Positions 54,835 to 63,352 of a stretch of 64,000 bases of DNA are shown here, piece by piece. The notes under the pieces are model-generated. The model searched no databases. It had not been told where the DNA came from and saw nothing but the letters and a program-made list of their open reading frames with translations. This stretch comes from Metabacillus bambusae (GTDB lineage Bacteria; Bacillota; Bacilli; Bacillales; Bacillaceae). Both the position numbers and the translations under genes were made by a program. Location: NCBI RefSeq assembly GCF_017497975.1, contig NZ_JAGDEL010000011.1:62001-126000 (forward strand). Direction: 5' to 3'. Every line of letters starts with the position of its first letter. The stretch's first letter is position 1.

Positions 54835-55563
54835 CTAAACAGTCATTTTCCAACTTGATAATGCTAACCAGTTTTCCTGTTCCTTATAATCGGGTATTAT
54901 TTTTCCAACAAGGCGCCAAAAGGATCTATCGTGATTTAGATGGACCAGATGACACATTTCGTGAACGACTACGTAGTCGATCACCTTTAGTGGTGCCATT
55001 GCCAACCTCCAATTAAAAGTTAACTGTAGCTTTGAATCACAGGTTCCCCAGGTCCGTTTATTATCTGTAATACGGATAGAACGTGGTTTTATTTTAAAGT
55101 TGCTCTGATAGGACTGAATACTCTTCTCTACTAACGATTTACACTGCTGATAATAAAATCGTTTCAAGGCTTGTTTTATTTTTTCATCCTCTACTTGTTT
55201 CACATATATATGTAACTTATCCCCTTCAAACACTACATAGTCTTGCTTAATATTTATATCATGAGAGATCTGTATGGGATATGTGTTTCCTAAATAAAGA
55301 AAGCTTTCACCCTGATCATAGACCTTCACATTTGGTCCAAGCGCTCTATCCTTCATTTCTTTAGACTTTTGCTGAATCCAATCCCATTTTTCTTCTAATA
55401 ATTGAAGCACACTTTCAATGGGTGTTTCTTGAGGAGCCTGGACTTCAACATTCCCATAAAGATCTATATAAATGCCTATGGATGTCCGTCTTTTGTATTT
55501 TATATCAAAACTAATTGCCTCACCTGAGTGTGTATGTATCATGTAATCACCTAATGTATCCAT
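54835..55563 (-). CDS. YgjP-like zinc metallopeptidase domain protein (DUF45/M48-type)
   Basis: About 240 residues. The zinc-binding HExxH is in VVHEMCHLVHLNHD near residue 195, with the third ligand region in the following DRSFW. N-terminal beta-rich part (FDIKYKRRTSIGIYIDLYGN) and the family segment RSIRITDNKRTWGTCDSKLQLTFNWRL. YgjP proteins occur alone or beside type I restriction systems; none is present here. An in-frame ATG at 55542 with TTAGGTGA upstream may be the true start. Its substrate is unknown. Confidence 0.85.
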   Translation of the reverse strand: MDTLGDYMIHTHSGEAISFDIKYKRRTSIGIYIDLYGNVEVQAPQETPIESVLQLLEEKWDWIQQKSKEMKDRALGPNVKVYDQGESFLYLGNTYPIQISHDINIKQDYVVFEGDKLHIYVKQVEDEKIKQALKRFYYQQCKSLVEKSIQSYQSNFKIKPRSIRITDNKRTWGTCDSKLQLTFNWRLAMAPLKVIDYVVVHEMCHLVHLNHDRSFWRLVGKIIPDYKEQENWLALSSWKMTV

Positions 55564-55605
55564 TAATGTTATTTTCTCATTATAACTATGCGTGGTGTTT
55601 AGTTG

Positions 55606-55639
55606 TAAAAAAATTAGAGTAGGATATAAATTCCTACTC
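55606..55639 (-). terminator. Terminator of the DUF1456 gene
   Basis: GAGTAGGA / TCCTACTC stem followed on the minus strand by TAATTTTTTT. Confidence 0.8.
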
Positions 55640-55738
55640 CACCGATTGTATCAACTAGTTCCTAACGTAAGTATACATACTCGTCACCTTACGCAGAAAA
55701 GAATATGTCTTAATAAAATTAATGAGTTAGCTGAGAAT

Positions 55739-56272
55739 CTATCCCCTATATTTTATAGCTAATCCTTTTAAGAAATTCCTAGCGTACCTATCTCCGCACA
55801 TTTTATAATTCTTATGTCCTTCTTTTCTTAATAAAGCGCTCAATTCACCTTTTGTTATAAAGACTCCTGCTTCTTCTAATAAATCAAGCATATCCTCACT
55901 TGTTAATGCTAGTGCAATTTTCAATTTCTTTAGCAATACATTATTGACACTTGCATTATTCTTTATTGACATTGCAGGTCTTTCAGGTTGCCCTGGTTTG
56001 GAATCTTGTTTTCCTCTTTTAAATATAATAAGACCATTTAAAAATGACTCTAACATAAAATTATCGCATCTTATATTCTCTTCGTCTTCATCTATATCAC
56101 CATCATAGCCAACTTCATCATGGTAACTGTCCTTTGTTTTTACGAGCATCTTAAGCACTTCTTCTTTTGTTAATTCAACTCCACCAAGTTTAAATATCTC
56201 TACCATATCTGTATTTTTTATATCTAGAGCATATCTTAATCGGATTAAGATATCATTATTATTCATATCCAT
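55739..56272 (-). CDS. DUF1456 family protein (YehS-like)
   Basis: 177 residues from the ATG at 56272 (GGAGGG seven bases upstream). Two copies of the DUF1456 helical unit: NDILIRLRYALDIKNTDMVEIF near residue 3 and LLKKLKIALALTSEDMLDLLEEAGV near 110, each followed by a (K/G)EEVLKML or KGELSALL helix and a NFxxxFLxGL closing motif. Function unknown; cytoplasmic. Monocistronic. Confidence 0.85.
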   Translation of the reverse strand: MDMNNNDILIRLRYALDIKNTDMVEIFKLGGVELTKEEVLKMLVKTKDSYHDEVGYDGDIDEDEENIRCDNFMLESFLNGLIIFKRGKQDSKPGQPERPAMSIKNNASVNNVLLKKLKIALALTSEDMLDLLEEAGVFITKGELSALLRKEGHKNYKMCGDRYARNFLKGLAIKYRG

Positions 56273-56572
56273 CTTTAAACCCTCCAATTTGCACAGCAGT
56301 CAAAGCGCATTCTCCAAAAAATTCTAAAGTTCAACAGTTATCATGTTAATAATATAGTATTCCAAGAATTGGCCTTAATATTGTATCTCCAACGATATCA
56401 ACAATACAAAAAACTACCACTTTTAAGCGAATGCTTATTAAATTAAAAGTTTAACATTTTAAAGACATGTTTTATAGTTTTACCTGAATTAATATTTGTA
56501 AAACTTATCTGTATCCTTTGCCCTTTTACACACTTTAACTTTAGCCTTTTCTCCTAGCAGTCCGTTAGAAAC

Positions 56573-56595
56573 AAAAAACGCCCCGTTAAGGACGC
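56573..56595 (-). terminator. Terminator of the GntR gene
   Basis: On the minus strand CGTCC-TTAAC-GGGGCG followed by TTTTTTG, about 45 bases after the stop codon. The gap 56288-56572 is AT-rich and holds no recognised element. Confidence 0.6.
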
Positions 56596-56638
56596 TGAAG
56601 ACATTTTTGCTTTTCCTATCAATTAAGGGCAGCAAATC

Positions 56639-57283
56639 CTATTCATTACTCATTACGTGCAAATAAAAGTTCAAGTCAGTTTCAAGGTGTTTTTTCATCA
56701 AAATTTCAGCCTTTTCTCCATCTCTTGCCTTGATCGACTCATAAATTTCTTCATGTTCATCAATGAGATGCGGCCGGTTATAGATGACAACGATTTTTCT
56801 AAACAAGTAAATAATCGCCTGCATCCGATCAATGATATCAATCATTACGGGATTATTGCTCGCTTTAACAATATCGTTATGGAATTTCTCATTGGCAGCC
56901 ATGATTTCCTCTTTATTCCCCTTCCTGCCAATTTCAACATATTCGTATAGTTTTTCAATTTCTTTCTCTTTTAAAAAGGTTGCTGCACATCTGGCGGAAT
57001 ACCCTTCTAACAAGATTCTGACACTAAACATATTTCGTAAATCCTTCTCCGTAGGTTTTACCACTTTCTTATTTACAATAAGTCCTTCATTTTCTAATTT
57101 TCGTATTGATTCTCTGATCGGTGTTCTGCTGACACCAAGTCCAGCAGCAATCTTTTCTTCCACCACTTTGGTACCACCTGGAAGCTCACCAGTTAAAATT
57201 TTATCACGCAGAATTTCATAACAGTGAAGATACGCCGGGCGTGAGCTATTACTATCAAGCACAAATTTCACCTCAGTATTCAT
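56639..57283 (-). CDS. GntR/FadR-subfamily regulator of the sugar-acid operon
   Basis: 214 residues. Winged HTH at about 12-78 (ILTGELPGGTKVVEEKIAAG, then LGVSRTPIRESIRKLENEGLI) and an all-helical FCD ligand domain with metal-binding His/Asp pattern (NEKFHNDIVKASNN, HEEIYESIKARDG). Divergent from the reductase-kinase-permease operon, with four evenly spaced GTATAC palindromes in between; it probably represses that operon and itself until a sugar acid binds. Confidence 0.9.
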   Translation of the reverse strand: MNTEVKFVLDSNSSRPAYLHCYEILRDKILTGELPGGTKVVEEKIAAGLGVSRTPIRESIRKLENEGLIVNKKVVKPTEKDLRNMFSVRILLEGYSARCAATFLKEKEIEKLYEYVEIGRKGNKEEIMAANEKFHNDIVKASNNPVMIDIIDRMQAIIYLFRKIVVIYNRPHLIDEHEEIYESIKARDGEKAEILMKKHLETDLNFYLHVMSNE

Positions 57284-57354
57284 TTCCTATTTATATCCAT
57301 AGTACCAAATAATATTTAAAAAATCACACAGAAGAAATAATAAATACGCTATTT

Positions 57355-57426
57355 TGTATACGTAATTTTTAAAATTGTATACATTTTTTATAATAAGTGT
57401 ATACAATAATTAAATTTTAGTATACA
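57355..57426. promoter_or_regulatory. Four phased GTATAC palindromes, probable GntR operator array
   Basis: GTATAC begins at 57356, 57377, 57399 and 57420, that is at 21-, 22- and 21-bp steps (two helical turns). Most are extended to TTGTATAC or GTATACAA. They lie in the divergent promoter region between the GntR gene and its presumed target operon. Confidence 0.7.
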
Positions 57427-57435
57427 CTTTATTCA

Positions 57436-57449
57436 TGTAAGCGATTGCT
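57436..57449 (+). promoter_or_regulatory. cre-like site of the sugar-acid operon
   Basis: TGTAAGCGATTGCT matches 12 of 14 positions of the consensus TGWAANCGNTNWCA, just after the last GTATAC box. Catabolite repression would suit an alternative carbon-source operon. Confidence 0.45.
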
Positions 57450-57565
57450 TGCGAAATTTCAATTATCAGGTGGATGACTTGTTCGATAGAGAAAATGAGT
57501 ATAAGTCCATTTTTTCAAGGAGTTATTCGCTCTTCATAACATAATTTCATTAGGAGGAAAACAGC

Positions 57566-58465
57566 ATGACAAGAAAAATTAGCTTTATTGGATTAGGCAT
57601 AATGGGAAAACCAATGGCTTTAAACCTTATAAAAGCAGGACATACCTTAATCGTTAATGATCTTAATCAAGATGCAGTACAAACATTATTGGAAGCGGGT
57701 GCAACAGCAGCCCGTTCAGCAAAAGAAGCAGCAACAAAGAGTGAAATTATCATCACCATGCTTCCGGCATCTAAACATGTACAAGCTGTTGTTCTAGGTG
57801 ACAATGGAATTTTAGCAGGAGCAAAAAAAGGCTCAATTATTATTGATATGAGTTCAATTACGCCTGCTGTAACAAAGGAGCTTGCGGAAGAAGCTGCAAA
57901 AAGAGGTGTTGGCTTTTTGGATGCACCTGTCAGCGGCGGCGAACCAAAAGCAATTGACGGTACATTAGCTATCATGGTTGGCGGTAATAAAGATGTATTC
58001 GAAACTGCGAAATCTGTTCTATTCGATATGGGAAGTGCAGTTACATTAGTAGGAGACAGTGGCTGCGGGGTTACGGCAAAATTAGCCAACCAAATTATTG
58101 TAAATCTTAACATCGCCGCGATGTCAGAAGCGCTTGTCCTAGCAGCAAAAGCTGGTATTGATATTGAAAAAATGTATCAAGCCATCAGAGGTGGATTGGC
58201 AGGAAGTGCGGTACTGGACGCAAAAGTTCCATTGATTTTAGAAAGAAACTTTGCTCCAGGCGGAACCATCGCTATCAATATGAAAGATATTACAAATGTA
58301 ATGGAAACTGCTCATGAAATTGGCGTGCCGCTTCCATTATCAAGTCACTTATTAGAAATATTCCATGCGTTAAAAGTAGATGGTAAATTAATGGATGACC
58401 ACAGTGGCATCGTTCAATATTATGAAAAACTTGCAAATGTCGAAGTAAGGGGTTCTAATCAATGA
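57566..58465 (+). CDS. Beta-hydroxyacid dehydrogenase family (GarR/LtnD-like)
   Basis: 299 residues. NAD(P) loop FIGLGIMGKPMALNLIKAG, substrate motif DAPVSGGEPKAIDGTLAIMVGG and the catalytic Lys region KLANQIIVNLNIAAMSEAL. The family covers 2-hydroxy-3-oxopropionate reductase and L-/D-threonate 2-dehydrogenase. Partner DUF1537 kinase favours a four-carbon sugar acid such as threonate or erythronate. First gene of the operon, AGGAGG upstream; the kinase start overlaps its stop (ATGA). Confidence 0.88.
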   Translation: MTRKISFIGLGIMGKPMALNLIKAGHTLIVNDLNQDAVQTLLEAGATAARSAKEAATKSEIIITMLPASKHVQAVVLGDNGILAGAKKGSIIIDMSSITPAVTKELAEEAAKRGVGFLDAPVSGGEPKAIDGTLAIMVGGNKDVFETAKSVLFDMGSAVTLVGDSGCGVTAKLANQIIVNLNIAAMSEALVLAAKAGIDIEKMYQAIRGGLAGSAVLDAKVPLILERNFAPGGTIAINMKDITNVMETAHEIGVPLPLSSHLLEIFHALKVDGKLMDDHSGIVQYYEKLANVEVRGSNQ

Positions 58466-59895
58466 ATTCTAATAAAAGATTAGTAGAAGAAGTTTTTAGT
58501 AAAATACCTTCTGTTGATACAACCATTGTGAATGAAATGACAAAGGAACTTAAGAATTTAAATAAAAAAATCATCGTACTAGATGATGATCCAACCGGTG
58601 TTCAAACTGTTCATGGGATTTCTGTTTATACAGATTGGTCTTTAGACAGTATTGACAAAGGTTTTAAAGAAGATAATTCCATGTTCTTTATCTTAACAAA
58701 TTCACGTGGATTTACCGCTGACGAGACAAAAAAAGCACATCAAGAAATTGCCGCTAATATTGTAGAAGCAGCTAAGAGAAATAATCGAGATTTTACGATT
58801 ATCAGCCGCGGTGACTCAACATTAAGAGGTCATTATCCGCTGGAAACAAAGATTTTAAAAGAAACCGTTGAATCGAATTCTGATACTAGGTTTGATGGCG
58901 AGGTGATCCTACCATTCTTTAAAGAAGGAGGACGCTTCACGATTGATAATATACACTACGTTCAATATGATGAATATTTAGTCCCTGCAGGGGAAACGGA
59001 ATTTGCCAAAGACCGTACTTTCGGCTATACAAAATCAAATTTAGGTGAGTGGGCCGAAGAAAAATCACAAGGTGAATATAAAGCTGAGAATATGACTTAT
59101 ATTTCACTTGAAAGCCTGCGTTCACTGGATATTGAAATAATTGAACAGCAGCTTTTGAAAATAGAAAATTTTAATAAAGTAATTGTAAACGCTGTAGATT
59201 ATGAGGATGTAAAAATCTTTACAGTTGCCTTAATTAGAGCCATGAATAAAGGAAAGAACTTCATGTTCAGAAGCGCAGCAGCCCTTACGAAGGTAATCGG
59301 AGGCGTAAGTGATAAACCCCTGCTTACTCGTGAAGAACTAATGAGTGAAGACACAAACAATGGCGGATTAGTTATTATTGGTTCGCATGTTAAAAAGACA
59401 ACAGAACAGTTTGAAGAACTGAAAAAATCTGATGCGGTTGAGTTTATTGAATTTAATGTTCATCTTGTATTAGAACCTGAAAAATTCGAAAAAGAACTGG
59501 AAAGAGTAGTAGAAACTATGAATCAGCTGATCACTGATGGGAAAAATGTTGCCGTTTATACAAGAAGAGAAAGATTGGACCTTGGTGAAGGTAAGAAAGA
59601 AGAAGAATTAAAGCTGTCTGTAAAAATTTCCGATGCGGTTACAAGTATCGTAAAACGATTAGAGGTAAGACCTTCCTTTATTATCGCCAAAGGCGGAATT
59701 ACATCAAGTGATATTGGAACAAAAGGTCTTGAAGTCCAAAGAGCTACGGTAGCAGGTCAAATTAGACCTGGGATTCCAGTTTGGACAACAGGCAGTGAAA
59801 GTAAGTTCCCAGGGATTTCCTATGTCATCTTCCCAGGAAACGTTGGAACAAAAACGGATCTTAAAGAAGTAGTAGAGATGCTAAACAAGAAGTAA
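58462..59895 (+). CDS. Four-carbon acid sugar kinase (DUF1537, OtnK/LtnK-like)
   Basis: 477 residues. The N-terminal sugar-acid-binding domain begins with IIVLDDDPTGVQTVHG (about 35-50) and ISRGDSTLRGHYPLE; the C-terminal nucleotide-binding domain shows IIAKGGITSSDIGTKGL and GSESKFPGISYVIFPGNVG. Such kinases act after a dehydrogenase in threonate or erythronate breakdown, phosphorylating the oxo-acid intermediate. The usual aldolase/decarboxylase or PdxA2 partner is absent. Translationally coupled to the reductase. Confidence 0.9.
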   Translation: MNSNKRLVEEVFSKIPSVDTTIVNEMTKELKNLNKKIIVLDDDPTGVQTVHGISVYTDWSLDSIDKGFKEDNSMFFILTNSRGFTADETKKAHQEIAANIVEAAKRNNRDFTIISRGDSTLRGHYPLETKILKETVESNSDTRFDGEVILPFFKEGGRFTIDNIHYVQYDEYLVPAGETEFAKDRTFGYTKSNLGEWAEEKSQGEYKAENMTYISLESLRSLDIEIIEQQLLKIENFNKVIVNAVDYEDVKIFTVALIRAMNKGKNFMFRSAAALTKVIGGVSDKPLLTREELMSEDTNNGGLVIIGSHVKKTTEQFEELKKSDAVEFIEFNVHLVLEPEKFEKELERVVETMNQLITDGKNVAVYTRRERLDLGEGKKEEELKLSVKISDAVTSIVKRLEVRPSFIIAKGGITSSDIGTKGLEVQRATVAGQIRPGIPVWTTGSESKFPGISYVIFPGNVGTKTDLKEVVEMLNKK

Positions 59896-60070
59896 ACCAT
59901 ATGGGGAATTAATTTTTTCTTATAAAAGGGTTGGCTTTAAGTAACGAGTCCACGCTCATCATATAGTCTTTCACACCGATCATACCATTCAACAAGATTA
60001 TGGAAGATGATGAGTAGACTCCTAAAGGGTCAGCCACTTTTTATAAATGAAAAGGAGAAGAGGGAGAAAA

Positions 60071-61390
60071 ATGCCAATTATTTCAGTTACTATAGGAGTT
60101 GCCCTGCTACTAGTATTAATGATGAGGTTTAAATTAAACGCTTTCGTATCATTAATTATTGTTGCACTTATTGTAGGATTATTAGAAGGAATGTCTCCCA
60201 TTGAGGCAATCGAATCAATTGAAGCTGGTCTAGGAGGAACACTTGGACATCTTACCATGATTATTATCTTCGGGGCAGTACTTGGTAAGTTAATGACTGA
60301 TTCAGGCGGTGCACAACGTATCGCGACAACATTAATTAATGCATTTGGGGAAAAAAGAATTCAGCTGGCAGCTGTTATTACTGCAGCTGTTGTTGGAATC
60401 GCTTTATTCTTCGAAACAGGGGTTGTTGTTTTAATTCCCTTAGTGTTTACCATTGCTACAGCAGCTAGAGTACCAGTACTCTATATCGGAATGCCGGTAA
60501 TCGCGGCCCTAATTACAATGCATGGTTTTGTACCTCCGCACCCAGGTCCAACTGCAATTGCAAACGTTTTTGGTGCAAATATCGGTTTAACTATGATTTT
60601 GGGAATCATCATTGCTATTCCTTCATTTATTATTGCAGGTCCAGTTTTTACAAAATTCTTTAAGAAAGAAGCATTGGAAATTGAAATTCCAAAAGGTCTA
60701 TTTAACCCTAAGGAGTTTAAAGAAGAGGAACTTCCTAAGTTCGGAATCAGTCTTTTCACCGCTCTTTTACCTGTTATTTTAATTGCAATGCAAGCGATTG
60801 TAGAAATTTTCGCACCTGAATCAGCGATTGCTCTTGTGACTGATTTTGTCGGTAATGCGAATATTGCCCTTTTAATTTCAGTTATTGTTGCTTTCTTTAC
60901 CTTTGGTCTAACCTTAGGTAAAAAAATGCCAGAAGTTATGCAATCACTTACTGAAGCCGTTAGCGAAATAGGAATGATTTTATTAATTATTGCTGCTGGC
61001 GGTGCGTTTAAACAAGTACTCATTGACAGCCACATCGACAAATATATATCGGACATAATGGCAGGCTCTACTCTTTCACCACTGCTTCTAACATGGCTAA
61101 TTGCAGCTATTCTAAGAATCGCAGTAGGTTCTGCAACAGTAGCAGGTATGACCGCTGCAGGTATTGCCGCACCTCTTGTTGCTGCAACAGGTGCAAGTCC
61201 AGAATTGATGGTATTAGCGGCTGGCGCTGGAAGCGTTACCTTCTCACATGTGAATGACGCAGGCTTCTGGATTTATAAAGAATACTTTAACCTCACCATT
61301 GGACAGACAATTAAAACTTGGTCCGTCATGGTAACCATTATTTCTTTAGTAGGACTCGCTGGTGTCTTAATCCTAGATATGTTCATGTAG
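60071..61390 (+). CDS. GntP-family sugar acid:H+ symporter
   Basis: 439 residues, about 12 to 14 helices, GntP family. Motifs GAVLGKLMTDSGGAQRIA, GFVPPHPGPTAIAN and VNDAGFWIYKEYF are typical of gluconate permeases. It likely imports the sugar acid used by the reductase and kinase. The start at 60071 has AGGGAG close by. It lies 175 bases after the kinase; that gap contains no clear terminator, so read-through or a separate promoter is possible. Confidence 0.9.
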   Translation: MPIISVTIGVALLLVLMMRFKLNAFVSLIIVALIVGLLEGMSPIEAIESIEAGLGGTLGHLTMIIIFGAVLGKLMTDSGGAQRIATTLINAFGEKRIQLAAVITAAVVGIALFFETGVVVLIPLVFTIATAARVPVLYIGMPVIAALITMHGFVPPHPGPTAIANVFGANIGLTMILGIIIAIPSFIIAGPVFTKFFKKEALEIEIPKGLFNPKEFKEEELPKFGISLFTALLPVILIAMQAIVEIFAPESAIALVTDFVGNANIALLISVIVAFFTFGLTLGKKMPEVMQSLTEAVSEIGMILLIIAAGGAFKQVLIDSHIDKYISDIMAGSTLSPLLLTWLIAAILRIAVGSATVAGMTAAGIAAPLVAATGASPELMVLAAGAGSVTFSHVNDAGFWIYKEYFNLTIGQTIKTWSVMVTIISLVGLAGVLILDMFM

Positions 61391-61422
61391 GTAAGATACC
61401 TAGAGTGTGTAATAAGCATAAG

Positions 61423-61453
61423 AAAGGCATTGTTTAATACAATGCCTTTTTCT
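61423..61453 (+). terminator. Terminator of the sugar-acid operon
   Basis: AAAGGCATTGT / ACAATGCCTTT stem, then TTTC. Confidence 0.85.
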
Positions 61454-61557
61454 TATTTGATATTAGACATAATAAAAATCACGATCATTTACATAGGGGT
61501 GAGAAGTTTTGCCTGATTTTTGCGCCTTATTATTGCCTGAAGAACCTACACCAGTAT

Positions 61558-62550
61558 TTAATCATGTAGATCAACTCTAGGTTTAATAACCTTAAAGCTA
61601 TCCTCAGTTTCCTCTACTTCATAAATCTTCGCTCGAGATTCAGGTGTACTGAATGGATGATGAAGAATAAGCATCCAAGCACCTTCAAATGTTTTGAACA
61701 GCATTCCGTGTCCACAATCACCTTCAACTAACGGATCCAGTTGTTCCCATGGCCCTTCTAGCTTACCAGACCTAGATCTAGCAATCGTTTGGACATATCC
61801 TTCATTGTTATAGCTTGACCAGAGCATAACAAGTTGACCACCTTTTGTTCGGTAAACCTGACATCCATCAGATACATAAACAGAATGCTTTACATTAGGC
61901 TTTCGTTCAGCATTGATCCATGGGGCATCTGATGCTTTAAAAAGATGTTGTGGTTCACCATCTGCCGCAGACAAATCATCCTTTAGTGGAATAGCCTCAA
62001 ACGTACCATCTATTACCTGAATCCACTCATGACAATATACCATCCATGGCTTTCCACCCTCATCCTCATACAGGGTTCCGTCTAATGTCATGAAGTTCCT
62101 AGGTGGCACTGGCCCATCCGTTTTTAGTAATTCAAACGGGCCCTCTGGCGAATCAGATACTGCAATACTTGTACCACGAAGATGATTGGTTTTCCAAACC
62201 TCTGGTGGTTCTGTTAGTATTGTATCTCTATTATGAAGGGTAACGAATAAATAATATTTACCATGGTATTGGTGAACCTCTGGTGCCCATGTGCCATGCT
62301 GTGGATGTGCCCATGTTCCATCAGGAATCTCGAAAACTACATAAGGTCCCTCCCAATCTAGTAAATCTTTGCTTTTATATACTAGTACACCATTTCTCTC
62401 CAAATCTGTTAATTCTGGAATTCCTGTTGTATATAAATAGTAAGTATTTGTATCTTTATGTGACAAGACAAACGGGTCATGAGCAGGAATATCTCTAAGT
62501 CGGTGCCTATCCGTAGGATTAGATGTGTCAGACGCATTGTTATACGGCAT
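61558..62550 (-). CDS. Glycoside hydrolase family 43 enzyme
   Basis: 330 residues, no signal peptide, so intracellular. Five-bladed propeller with general-base Asp in IPAHDPFVLSHKDTN, pKa Asp in MTLDGTLYEDEGGKPWMVY, and the acid Glu probably in GPWAPEV-like WAPEVHQYHGKYYLF or the later region. Acts on alpha-arabinosides or beta-xylosides from short oligosaccharides. AGGAG lies eight bases before the ATG. Upstream on the same strand are decayed GH2 and LacI remnants, suggesting this is the survivor of a larger glycoside operon. A cre-like site precedes it. Confidence 0.88.
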   Translation of the reverse strand: MPYNNASDTSNPTDRHRLRDIPAHDPFVLSHKDTNTYYLYTTGIPELTDLERNGVLVYKSKDLLDWEGPYVVFEIPDGTWAHPQHGTWAPEVHQYHGKYYLFVTLHNRDTILTEPPEVWKTNHLRGTSIAVSDSPEGPFELLKTDGPVPPRNFMTLDGTLYEDEGGKPWMVYCHEWIQVIDGTFEAIPLKDDLSAADGEPQHLFKASDAPWINAERKPNVKHSVYVSDGCQVYRTKGGQLVMLWSSYNNEGYVQTIARSRSGKLEGPWEQLDPLVEGDCGHGMLFKTFEGAWMLILHHPFSTPESRAKIYEVEETEDSFKVIKPRVDLHD

Positions 62551-62621
62551 TTAAGCAACTCCTAACAATTATATTTTTTAAATCAAACTTCATTTCTATC
62601 CCTTTTGCTTTTTCTATAAAA

Positions 62622-62635
62622 AGTAAATGTTTACA
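62622..62635 (-). promoter_or_regulatory. cre-like site upstream of the GH43 gene
   Basis: TGTAAACATTTACT on the minus strand matches 12 of 14 consensus positions and is nearly palindromic. It overlaps the 3' end of the GH2 remnant. Confidence 0.45.
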
Positions 62636-62863
62636 AGGATATATGGAACAAGTTCGTTGTCATATAGCTGCCAACAGATGATGTCTTTAATGTAACGGTC
62701 CCAGGTTGATCAGTAGCCCTCACATAAATTAATAATTTCCCCTGGTAGGCCTTTCTGTAGGTTGCTTTATTGTCCTAATGACTAGAGGGATTACTGCATT
62801 CAATTCCTATTATTTCACCAAGTCCTTCAAATTTGAAACCCTTTTCATTATTACCGTTTAGAA
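62631..62863 (-). pseudogene. Remnant of a GH2 glycosidase C-terminus
   Basis: One minus-strand frame reads GFKFEGLGEIIGIECSNPSS, then H, an in-frame TAG, then NKATYRKAYQGKLLIYVRAT and DQPGTVTLKTSS to a TAA. This is the C-terminal immunoglobulin-like portion of beta-galactosidase-type GH2 enzymes (pattern GxxIGxxNxxPxSHxxxKAxYRKAxxGK). The catalytic domain is absent, so this is the tail of a deleted gene. Confidence 0.7.
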
Positions 62864-62980
62864 AGAAATATAAATGATCTATTATAGTAAAATGGAATAC
62901 TATAAAATTATATTCCTTAATACGAAACCAATTACATTTTTATCGTAACTTGAATTTTGAAAAGAATCAATTTTATTTTA

Positions 62981-63115
62981 TTATTCTGAAAATGGTTCAC
63001 AAGAATCCCTTAATACGAGTGATGTTGGAACAACCGTTTCCTTCTCTGCTTCTTTCTCATTAATTAAATCTACTAGTACATTGATAGATAAGATAGATTG
63101 GACAAGGATTGTAAA
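62981..63115 (-). pseudogene. Remnant of a LacI-family regulator C-terminus
   Basis: A minus-strand frame reads INVLVDLINEKEAEKETVV, then PTSLVLRDSCEPFSE and a stop. This is the usual end of LacI-family repressors. The upstream part breaks off at a junction next to the terminator at 63115-63158, so HTH and most of the sensor domain are lost. Confidence 0.7.
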
Positions 63116-63158
63116 CGAAAAAACCCCGAATTCGCAAAAGAACTTTTAACGCATTCGG
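63115..63158 (-). terminator. Terminator downstream of the DUF4386 region
   Basis: On the minus strand CCGAATGCG / CGAATTCGG (one mismatch) followed by GGTTTTTTC. Confidence 0.75.
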
Positions 63159-63325
63159 AGAAGATTAGCAAGAGTATTTTTTTCTAGCAAATGTTTATTT
63201 GGGTTTTCATCTTTTAATATGTTGTGCAACACACTCCACATGACTTGAATACTAATCGCAGATATTATGAAGTAGAAGTGTTTGCCTTTATTAGCTTCTT
63301 TCCTTGTCAGTCCAGCAAGCCATCT
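63146..63325 (-). other. Open fragment of about 59 codons without a start
   Basis: Reads WLAGLTRKEANKGKHFYF, IISAISIQVMWSVLHNIL and KDENPNKHLLEKNTLANLL to a stop inside the terminator stem. No ATG/GTG/TTG with a ribosome site at its head, and a stop codon just upstream. It looks like the 3' end of a membrane-protein gene whose beginning was lost. Confidence 0.35.
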
Positions 63326-63352
63326 TTATATCATCAGTAATATTTAAAAACA

